DNA of 64,000 nucleotides, taken from the NCBI RefSeq assembly GCF_001854185.1, contig NZ_CP017603.1, forward strand, positions 2,232,001 through 2,296,000, written 5' to 3'. Below the pieces are notes generated by a model, which had not been told where the DNA came from, did not search any database, and saw only the letters and a program-made list of their open reading frames with translations. The position numbers and the translations under genes were made by a program. Origin of the DNA: Clostridium formicaceticum. GTDB lineage: Bacteria > Bacillota > Clostridia > Peptostreptococcales > Natronincolaceae. Shown here in pieces: positions 55,106-64,000 of the stretch (within the stretch, counting starts at the first letter, position 1; every line of letters starts with the position of its first letter).

Positions 55106-55867
55106 TTATTGTTCCTCAAGCCATCGTTTGGTTTCTTTTAATCTGTAAGAATTACCATTCATATTTACTATATAAGATTTATGGGTTAATCTATCTATCA
55201 TAGCTGCTGTCATAACTGGATCTTTAAATATTTCATCCCACCTTTCAAAGGAAAGATTGGTTGTGATAATGGTTGATTTTCTACCCGCTCTCAAAGATAA
55301 GTATGTGAAAAGTAGCTCGGAAGCCTCCTTATCAAAGGAGATATATCCTAATTCATCGGCTATGATTAAATCATACTTTTCAAACCTTTTTTCAAAGGCA
55401 CGAAGGTTTTTTTCTGACCTACTTTCCTTTAATTCATTCACCAATAGGGGAATGGTAGTGAATAGGACTTTATAGCCTACATTACAGGCTTTTATGCCCA
55501 AACCAATAGCCATATGGGTCTTCCCCGTGCCTGGGTTACCTGCAAGGATAATATTTTGACCCGTTTCAATAAATTCAAGGGTTGAAAACACCTTCACTTT
55601 ATTTCTTGCATCTTCTGGCAAATCTTCTATGATTAAATCTTCAAGGTATTTTTTATATGGAAATCTTGCACTTCTAATCCTGCTCTTCCTCCCATTGTCT
55701 TTTCTAAGGTCATATTCTTTTTCTAAAAGATCGTAAAGGAAAGTGTCATAGGTTTTAGAGTCTTTATTGGCTTCGGTAAGTTCTTCTTTAAAATGCCTTA
55801 GAATATATGGCAGCTTAAGTTCTTTAGAAAACAATGCTATTTTTTCATAGATGTCTTTATGGTTCAT
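55106..55867 (-). CDS. istB: IS21 helper ATPase IstB
   Basis: This 253-residue AAA+ protein, related to DnaA/DnaC, assists the transposase in target selection. It has Walker A AGNPGTGKTH, Walker B LIIADELGYISF and a sensor region TTIITTNLSFERWDEIF (read with flanking residues). The C-terminal HKSYIVNMNGNSYRLKET is typical. Its start overlaps the istA stop by 4 bp, the usual coupling in this family. No defect is visible. Confidence 0.95.
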   Translation of the reverse strand: MNHKDIYEKIALFSKELKLPYILRHFKEELTEANKDSKTYDTFLYDLLEKEYDLRKDNGRKSRIRSARFPYKKYLEDLIIEDLPEDARNKVKVFSTLEFIETGQNIILAGNPGTGKTHMAIGLGIKACNVGYKVLFTTIPLLVNELKESRSEKNLRAFEKRFEKYDLIIADELGYISFDKEASELLFTYLSLRAGRKSTIITTNLSFERWDEIFKDPVMTAAMIDRLTHKSYIVNMNGNSYRLKETKRWLEEQ

Positions 55868-57447
55868 ATGATTTTCGCCTCCTTCTTAAAGGCTACACAG
55901 GAACCTTTAAGAAGATTACCATAATGGCTTAATATTAATTTAGATTGTTCTTCTATTTGAGTAGTCCTTTCGCGATTAATGACTTTTCCTTCGTCTTCAT
56001 TTCTGTTACAAAGCATTTTTATCTTCTCTGTATTAACTCCTATGGGACTGAGCTTTTCCAAATCTTTAATGATATTCTCAACTTTTTCTAATCCTTTTTG
56101 ACCAATTAATTCAAGAAGGTCTATGAAATCCTTAGGATTTTCGGTATAATATTTATTGTATATGGTTTGAAGCGTGGGGTTCATTTGTCGCATGGCTGTG
56201 CTGGAATGAAGTGACCCAGGCTTCTTTTTTATGGTTTTTATGTAATGCTCTATCTTAATATTCCAAGTGTGAACACCATAGTTTCTGTTATGCTGAGCTA
56301 TGAGCTTATTTTGATGGTAGACAAAGATTGTTTCTGGATATATTTTTACAAAGACGAACTTACCTACTAGATCATCGGGAACAGAGTATTTGTTTTCATC
56401 AATGCTTATGACAGAATATTTATTGACTCTAAGCTCTGCCGTTCTAGCGGTATCATAACTAGGCATTAATTCAAGAAGATATGGTTTCTCTTCCTCAAGG
56501 ACATCTCTAGGACTTTTACCATCGTTGTACTCTGTTATGCGGTTATTCAGTTTAACTAATACTTCTTGAAGATATTCATTGGCTTCATCAAGGTTTTTAA
56601 AGGTATCTCTTTTGCCAAAAACCTTTCTCCTTATGTACTCGATACTTCTTTCCACATGACCTTTTTCATTGCCGCTACAGGTATTGCAAAATCTATATCT
56701 AAACCCGTAATACAAGGATAACTTCAAAAGATCTTCTGTAGGTTCCTTTTCTGTTTTACTGACAAACCTTTTTACAGCTACCTTCATATTGTCATAAACT
56801 ACTGTTTGATAAACCCCTTCAATTTGGTTAAAAAACTTCACATGGACATCTAGAAAGTGCTCCATCCTTTGGTTATGATACAACCTAGCATAACGATAGT
56901 TGCCTTTAGCACTGGTGAAGGCTGCCATTTGCAGAGTCTTAGGCTTGCCATCTATGATAAGATTCACATAACCCCAATCAAATTCACATATTTCCCCTAG
57001 ATGATACTCTTGTCTTATGTAGGCTTCTTTGGTTTGCTTACAATTCTCCCTGATGTAGGTACATACTGTTGGATAGCTTATATCATAACCTTCTTCAATT
57101 AGAGCTTCATAAATATCAATCTTTTTCTTCTGTTGTTTACTCCTTCCTGTAGCTTTCTTTATCTCATTTTCCTTGAGGAAAAAGTGAATCCTCTCTATTA
57201 TCTCATCTGTTAGCTTTCTTCTAATCCTATTGCTGCTATCATACTTTGGTGCTGAGATAATATCTGTTATTAGTTCCTTATCTTCCTCCTGAGAGTTGAG
57301 TAAATCTCTTTTTTTCTTTTCATACTCCCTAATATATTTTCTTATGGTTTTTCTATCAATTCCAGTTCTCCTATGAATCTCCCACTGGGACTTTCCCTCC
57401 CTGAAATGTGATAGAATTATTTCTTGTTTTTCCACTAAACTGATCAT
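55864..57447 (-). CDS. istA: IS21 transposase IstA
   Basis: This transposase of about 527 residues has an N-terminal helix-turn-helix (EGKSQWEIHRRTGIDRKTIR) and an rve-type DDE core: aspartates in CEFDWGYVNL and VVYDNMKVAV, glutamate in KGHVERSIEYIRR. A C-terminal region with the usual VNKYSVISIDENKYSVP follows. The frame opens at 57474, but the ATG at 57447 has the better G-rich ribosome-binding site. It is intact, so the element may still be mobile. Confidence 0.93.
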   Translation of the reverse strand: MISLVEKQEIILSHFREGKSQWEIHRRTGIDRKTIRKYIREYEKKKRDLLNSQEEDKELITDIISAPKYDSSNRIRRKLTDEIIERIHFFLKENEIKKATGRSKQQKKKIDIYEALIEEGYDISYPTVCTYIRENCKQTKEAYIRQEYHLGEICEFDWGYVNLIIDGKPKTLQMAAFTSAKGNYRYARLYHNQRMEHFLDVHVKFFNQIEGVYQTVVYDNMKVAVKRFVSKTEKEPTEDLLKLSLYYGFRYRFCNTCSGNEKGHVERSIEYIRRKVFGKRDTFKNLDEANEYLQEVLVKLNNRITEYNDGKSPRDVLEEEKPYLLELMPSYDTARTAELRVNKYSVISIDENKYSVPDDLVGKFVFVKIYPETIFVYHQNKLIAQHNRNYGVHTWNIKIEHYIKTIKKKPGSLHSSTAMRQMNPTLQTIYNKYYTENPKDFIDLLELIGQKGLEKVENIIKDLEKLSPIGVNTEKIKMLCNRNEDEGKVINRERTTQIEEQSKLILSHYGNLLKGSCVAFKKEAKII

Positions 57448-57552
57448 CCCCTTAGCCCCCCTATGAAGTATCATAGGGTTATTTTATATTTCCTCTAGGG
57501 GAATTTTCAACTATTCTATTAGGGTATTTTTAGATTATCATAAACATACTAT

Positions 57553-60500
57553 CATCCTATTGAACATACATTATATCTTATGAATGACCATGCAGTAATA
57601 GATAGGAGTATTTTTTTCGAATATGATCATAATGTTTTTGACAATGCTGGTTTTGGCGTGTTTTTTATTGCTCAACTTGACTCAATTAAACCAATCTATC
57701 AACTATTAAGTTCTAGTTTAGTAACATTGGATGCTGGATATATGGGGCAATTATTGCTAAACAGACAGGCGGAATTCAATTTGGGGTTATGCCCTGTAGG
57801 AGGCATTGATTTCGATAGAATAAGTGATTTTTTTGAATTAGATGAAAACCATAGATTCATCCATTGTATGCTAGTTGGAGTTCCAGCTAATTATACTGAC
57901 ACTCATAATAAGATTAAATTAGATAACGGAATCATGAACTATTTACAAAAAGCCGATAAGAGCATAACAAAGCATATTGATAATTATAGCAATGATAAAA
58001 CCTTTGCTTCGTTCATAGATTTCGATTGGAAAAAATCTATGAAGAATATGAAACATTTAAGTAAGGAAGAACATGAAGATTTCCATGCAAAACAGCCTAA
58101 CATAAGACGTTTTTCAAAGAGAGCATTGGCAATACCCTTAAATAATCATAATTTTCAGGAAAGTGATTATCTACTGAGATCCACCAAAAGAGATTTTATA
58201 AATAAAACTATTCCTTTTGAAAAATTCAGTAAATTTCTGGCACTATTAAAACAAACAAATATTGAAGGAAAACCTTTTTACTTATATACATCAGCATCCG
58301 AGACCTATGGGGTTAAAGCTTATCTCTATATTAAAGAAAACAGTGTCGAAGGGCTAGCTGAAGGAATTTATTGTTATCATCCTGTGGAACATGAGTTAGT
58401 TCTTGTCACGTCGGAACTATCTAAAAGTATTAAACCTAGTTATACACCTTTTAATCGAAAGTATTTTCAGAAGGCAGGATTTTGTCTTTTTTTAGTAGGT
58501 CAAATGAATACCATGAAACCAATTTATAAAGATGAAAGTTTGTTCTATGCCTTGTTAGAGTCAGGTTACATAGGGCAGTTGGTGATGGATAAGCAAGCTG
58601 AATTTGATATTGGAGTCTGCCCTATTGGTGGTCTGGACTTTGACAGAATTCGATCAGATTTTAAGCTTGGTAACGAGGAAGTACTACTTCATAGTTTCCT
58701 TTGTGGCAGTTTTGAACAAGAGCTTCCTGAAGACCGGGAATTTCTTGAAGTCGGCAGAGGTAAAAAAGATAAAAAGGAATCAGAGGAAAAGTTTAGGAAA
58801 CCTGTTCCCTTAAAGAAAAAAAGATCAGCGTTACAACATGATATCGCTATTGTAGGTATAAGTGGGAGATATCCTGGAGCTGAAAATTTAGAAGAATATT
58901 GGGAAAATATACAAGATGGCAAAAATAGCATCAGTGAATTATCTGATAGTAGGAAGAAATTGTGGATGCGGAATTGGCCAGATGTCATCAGTCGGCAGAC
59001 ATCCTCAGTTCGAGGCGGTTTTTTAGATGATATCGATTGTTTCGACAGCCTGCTTTTCAACATTGCACCTTCAGAAGCTCGGACTATGGACCCTCAAGAG
59101 CGTTTGTTTGCTGAGGTGGTATGGGAATGTCTTGAGAATTCCGGTTACACTGCAAAAAACCTAATTCACTCCTCTGGTAAAATCGGTGTATTTGTAGGAG
59201 CTATGTGGAGCGACTACCAAAACCAAAGTTCCTATTCATATGATGGTATTCAGATAACACAAGCAACAGCTTTGCACTCATCAATAGCCAACAGAATATC
59301 TTATTTTTTCAATTTTAGTGGACCTAGTATTGCATTTAATACTTCATGCTCATCAGCAATGACTGCTATTCATTTTGCTTGCGAAAGTATAAAAAGAGGA
59401 GAATGTGATGCTGCACTTGTGGGTGGAGTTAATCTGTTTACTCATCCTTATCATCAAGACTTATTAACAAGTCTTGACTTATTGTCAAAAGATGGTGTAT
59501 GTCGGCCGTTGGCAGCACAAGCTACAGGTTGGTTAGGTGGGGAAGGTGTCGGTGCAATTTTGATTAAATCAGTTGAAGATGCTGAAAGAGATAAGGATTA
59601 TATTCATGGCATCATTAAGGGTACTGCTATCGGTCACAGTGGAAGGACAACACGATTTGGTGCGCCGAGCTCAACAATGCAGGCAGAATCTATCAAAATG
59701 GCACTTGAAAATGCGGGGGTATCTGCGGAATCCATAAATTACATTGAGTTAGCAGCGGCTGGAGCTAGTATTGCAGATGCATCAGAAATTGATGCAATAA
59801 GAAAGGTGTTTAAAGATTATTATGATACTTTGTCTCCTTGCTTTATAGGTTCTGTTAAAGCCAATATTGGGCATCTCGAATCTGCTTCTGCTATGTCTCA
59901 AATAGCAAAAGTTTTATTGCAGATGAAGCATAGACAGCTTGCACCGACAATAAATTTCAAGCCTATAAACCCATTGGTTAAACTTCAAGAATTTGAAATA
60001 ATAGATAGGCTAAAACCTTGGACTAATCAAAGTAAAAAAAATGGTATAGCTGAAGACAAGATGTACAAACCTCTTCGTGCATTGATTAATGCTTTTGGAG
60101 CAACTGGTACTAGTGGGCATGTAATAATTGAAGAATATCTTCGTGAGAAAAACAAGCAGAAGGATAACTCAAAACTGACCTTGATCCCTATTTCAGCTGC
60201 TACTAAAGAGCAGCTGAATCAACAGGTATTGAGACTACATGATTTTTTGACTGGGAACGAAGTCGTATCGGTTAATATAGCTGATATAGGATATACACTT
60301 CAGCAGGGGCGCGTTGAAATGGATGAAAGGCTTGCAGTTGTTGTAGATAATATTCAGAGTTTGATAGAAAAGCTGGAAATGTTTTTAAGAGATAATGAGA
60401 AGATTACTGGTCTTTATAGGGGCAGTGTCTTTTCAGGAGATGCGTTGAAAGTAAAAGTGGATAGAAATGATTTGTTTATCATTGCTGAACAATGGATTCA

Positions 60501-63500
60501 GGGAGCTTCAATTGATTGGGATATTCTTAATGATGGTAATCAAAGAAGAATTCCTCTTCCTAACTACCCATTTGCAAAGGAGAAACATTGGGTCACAGAA
60601 TATTTGGGGGATTTTAGGGAAAAAGCGGTTTCAACAAATGAAAAAGTTTTTAAAAATATGTCTTTGACAACTCCTAATGTGGATCTAAAAGATGATACGC
60701 TTAGTGACAATATCCTATTAACTAAAATAGAAAATTACTTAAAAACAACCTTTTCAGAAGTGTCGGGGATTCCAGTGTCACGAATTAATGCAAAAGCTGC
60801 TCTAGAAAAGTATGGAATAAACTCATTGATGATTAATTTGCTAAATACTAATCTCGAAAAGAATTTTGGAGATTTACCAAAGACCCTATTTTTTGAATAC
60901 CAAACGATTTATGAACTAGCTAAATATTTTTTACAAAATCATGAAGAAAAATCAAAGACGGTGTTAGATCATTCTGAAGCGTTAGTAAATATACCATTAA
61001 ATGATGGTTTTGAAATGATGGTTACACCAAAATTGGAAAAGACCCACTCATGTTCCTATAACTTTAAACAGGTGGCTAGCAGAGAATTTGATATAGCTAT
61101 TATCGGATTAAGTGGAAAGTATCCAAAAGCAAAAACACTTGAAGAATATTGGGAAAATCTAAAAAATGGTATTAATTGTGTTACTGAAATACCAGTAGAA
61201 AGATGGGATCATCAAAAGTATTATGACCCTAACAAACATACACCTGGAAAAACATACTGTAAATGGGGGGGATTTATAGATGATGTAGACAAATTTGATC
61301 CTCTTTTTTTCAATATTTCGCCTAGAGAAGCTATAACAATAGATCCTCAAGAACGTTTGTTTTTAGAAACTGCTTGGCATGTATTTGAGGATGCTGGTTA
61401 TACTCGTGACTCTTTGAAGGAAACTTTTGATGGGAAAGTTGGTGTCTTCGTGGGAGTTATGAACGGAGAATATCAATTGTTAGGTACTGATAAAGTGTCA
61501 ATTGCTTCTTCATACTACGGTTTAATTGCAAACAGGGTCTCTTACCTATTTGATTTTCATGGACCAAGCATGGCAGTTGATACACTATGCTCTTCTTCGT
61601 TAACGGCTATCCACTTAGCAGCGGAAAGTATTAAACGAGGAGAATGTGAAGCTGCAATAGCTGGAGGCGTCAATATTTCATTAAGTCCAAATAAATATAT
61701 CATACAAGCTCGTCTTTCTATGTCTTCAACTGATGGTCGTTGTCGAAGCTTTGGAGAAGGAGGAGATGGATTTGTACCAGGGGAAGGAATAGGTGCTATT
61801 TTATTAAAACCCTTACAAAGGGCTGTAGAAGATGGTGATCATATTTATGGGGTCATTAAAGGTACTTCAATCAATCATGGAGGGAAAACAAATGGTTATA
61901 TGGTTCCAAATCCTATAGAACAATGCAACTTAGTATTAGATGCATGGAGAAAAGCAGAAATTGATCCAAGAACTATCAGTTACCTAGAAGCCCACGGTAC
62001 TGGGACAGCGTTGGGGGATCCCATTGAAACTGCAGGATTGACACGAGCCTTTGAAAAAGATACAAAAGACAGACAGTTCTGTGCTATCGGATCGGTTAAG
62101 TCCAACATCGGTCATTGTGAAAGTGCGGCAGGGATTGCGGGTGTGACAAAAATATTGCTGCAACTGAAGCATCGCCAATTGGTACCTTCCTTGCATTCTG
62201 AGGTACTTAATCCAAACATAGATTTCAGTAATACGCCTTTTGTGGTGCAACAAGAACTTGGGGAATGGAAACGTCCGGTGATTGAAGAAAATGGAAAAAT
62301 TAAAGAGTATCCGAGGATTGCTGGCATTTCATCTTTTGGTGCAGGAGGATCAAATGCCCATGTGGTGATTCAGGAATATATCCCCGAAAACTTGGAACGG
62401 CATTTGATTACAATCACGCCTCAAAATCCAGCCTTTATCGTGCTGTCCGCCAAGAATGAGGATCGTCTCCAAGAACAGGCACAACAATTGTTGGCAGCGA
62501 TTCAAGAGCAGCAATTCACAGATGGCGATTTAGCTGATATGGCTTATACCCTTCAGATAGGACGGGAAGCCATGGAAGAGCGTTTGGCGATACTTGCGAG
62601 CTCAATCAAAGAACTTGAAGAAAAACTAAAGAGTTTTGTGGAAGGACAAGAGGGTATTGAGGATCTGTACCGAGGACATGTCAAACGCAATAAAGAGACT
62701 CTGGCTGTTTTTGCTGAAGATGAAGATATGATAAAAATAATTGATGTATGGATTACCAAAGGAAAGTATGCGAAACTTCTTGACCTTTGGGCCAAGGGCC
62801 TCATTATCGATTGGAACAAGTTATACAGTGATAGCAAGCTTCGACGTATTAGCTTACCTACCTATCCTTTTGCTAAAGAACGTCATTGGTTATTTGATGT
62901 GGAAACTAATGAAGACAGTATAGCGAGTTCGGCCATGGCTTCTGCTGTCTATGAAGATCACTCTGAACAGAGGATAATGTGTTTTCTACAAAAACAATGG
63001 GAGCTCTGTTTTGCTACTTCAACTAAAATTTTGAATAGGACTGTTGCCATCTTAACAACACAAGAAACTATGGAATTGGCAATTCAGCTTTCTAAATATT
63101 TTCCAAATAATCAAATACTAAATATCCATGATCTTGAATTACAACCTCGACAATTGGAACATAATTGGAAAAATTATGATGGATGTGTGGATTTGATTGG
63201 TTGTGGTAAGGAAAAAAATGAATTATTGAACTGGATTGGATGGCTTAAGCAACTGATTGAGTATGGACATAGAGAAGATTTGATGATGCTTTGTGTGTCG
63301 AAAGGCCTTGAGTCTTATCAGAATACTACTGTCAATCTATCCGGAGCCTCTCGTGTTGGATTGTATCGAATGTTGCAAAGTGAATATGGGCATCTGCGTT
63401 CACGGCATATGGATGCGGAGCCGTTTACCGATGATAAGACGTTGGCTCAGCAGATTGTTTCTGAATTCTTTATGGATTGTGAGGACACAGAAATTTGTTA

Positions 63501-64000
63501 CCGGGATGGAAAGCGTTATCGGGCTTATCTTGAAGAATTTCAAAAATGTGATGCGAGTGATGAGACTTTAGTATTCCCTGACGAACATGTGCTGTGGATT
63601 ACAGGTGGAACGCGGGGCATAGGGTATTTATGTGCCCGACACTTTGTAACAAACCATGGTGTCAGGCGTCTAGTGCTCACGGGACGGGAGACAATGCCGC
63701 CTCGGGAACAGTGGGATTTTTATAAACCGCAGAATACTTCTATTGCTCAAAAAATTCGAAATATCCAAGCCCTAGAAGCTCAGGGCGTACAAGTGCAAGT
63801 GTTGTCTGTTTCATTGACGGATGAGTATGCTATACAACAGAGCCTACAAGAGATCAAAAATACTATGGGGCCTATTGGAGGAATTATTCATTGTGCAGGA
63901 ATCAGTGATATGAAAAATCCTGCATTTATTCGGAAGTCTGTCAGTGGAATTCAACAGGTGTTGGATCCCAAGGTTGCCGGACTTGATATATTGTATCAAA
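57553..64000 (+). CDS. Interrupted NRPS/PKS gene, 3' part: Ox(rest)-Ox-KS0-ACP-KS-KR, runs off the window
   Basis: This frame continues the gene cut by IS21 and stays open to the window end. The rest of Ox1 reaches about 57960. Ox2 (58170-58740) has RSTKRDF and GIYCYHPVEH. KS3 (58837-60140) has NTSCSSAMT but ELAAAGAS instead of EAHGTGT, so it is non-elongating. Then come a linker ending LPNYPFAKEKHW, an ACP (serine in YGINSLM at 60823) and KS4 (61087-62376) complete with DTLCSSSLT, EAHGTGTALGDP and NIGHCESAAG. A linker (LPTYPFAKERHW) leads into a KR with GGTRGIG near 63605. The first ATG is 57580, without a ribosome-binding site, so this part is probably not translated on its own. Confidence 0.9.

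Larger units (their letters stand above)
55042..57546 (-). mobile_element. Complete IS21-family element inserted in the NRPS/PKS gene
   Basis: The 2,505-bp element begins TGTATTTGTCAATCCAAAA and ends in the complement of TGTTTATGATAATCTAAAA, with more matching blocks (TTGAAATTTCCCCTAG type) 35-50 bp inward. This fits the TG...CA ends and multiple terminal repeats of IS21. The 6-bp target TACTAT is duplicated at 55036-55041 and 57547-57552. It carries intact istA and istB in antisense to the host gene. Element plus one target copy is 2,511 bp, a multiple of three. Confidence 0.95.

Noticed and set aside
57580-57585. Independent start for the 3' part of the interrupted megasynthase
   Set aside because: No Shine-Dalgarno sequence precedes this ATG, and the frame is explained as the continuation of the gene cut by IS21.

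Overview
The window looks like the chromosome of a low-GC, spore-forming anaerobe of the Clostridia, possibly of the Alkaliphilus/Natronincola type. The sequence support is AT-rich DNA with strong Shine-Dalgarno (SD) sites, a tungsten-type aldehyde:ferredoxin oxidoreductase, a bacteriohemerythrin, a flavinylated lipoprotein reductase pair, a PdaB-like sporulation deacetylase, a possible gamma-type spore protein and a clostridial glutamine synthetase. Species cannot be fixed from this sequence.

The left part (1-31.2 kb) is mostly ordinary chromosome. It holds a methyltransferase plus nickel/peptide ABC importer operon (0.1-6.1 kb), AOR, a Na/Pi-type transporter and bioY on the minus strand (6.3-9.8 kb), and pdaB-like, MurE-like and tandem-OB genes (10-13.1 kb). 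These are followed by hemerythrin, two half-size Gate-domain membrane proteins, glnA, an ABC exporter, an NlpC/P60 protein and two tRNA-Thr(GGU) genes. A NarL-type two-component pair lies just upstream of a split extracellular flavin reductase, then come a YciI-like protein, a chemoreceptor, a cobalamin riboswitch and a phosphoesterase pair. Two intergenic repeat families run through this part. One is a 117-bp element in three copies that can fold as a three-way junction and shows one compensatory base change. The other is about 180 bp, in two copies plus a fragment.

The middle (31.4-37.9 kb) is a mobile and decayed zone. It contains a complete IS66 element with an 8-bp target duplication, an acyltransferase-3 gene, about 1.3 kb with no intact gene, and an internally deleted IS21-type relic.

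The right part (37.9-64 kb, running off the end) is a trans-AT polyketide/nonribosomal peptide cluster. It starts with an AT-like protein that is probably an acyl hydrolase, a PksB/BaeB-like metallo-hydrolase, a malonyl-type AT and a PfaD-type enoylreductase. Three giant genes follow: ACP-KS-DH-KR-ACP-KS0; linker-ACP-Cy-Cy; and A-PCP-PCP-Ox-Ox-KS0-ACP-KS-KR and onward. The adenylation pocket reads DVWHFSLVDK, the serine code of EntF. One serine A domain between two cyclization domains, two nearly identical carrier domains and two oxidase domains predicts a machine for two adjacent oxazoles inside a polyketide chain. KS0 domains lacking the HGTGT histidine sit on both sides.

A 2,505-bp IS21-family element (55042-57546, target duplication TACTAT) has inserted into the first oxidase domain. 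Removing the element and one target copy restores an open frame through to the window end, so the assembly line is probably broken in this strain by a recent insertion.
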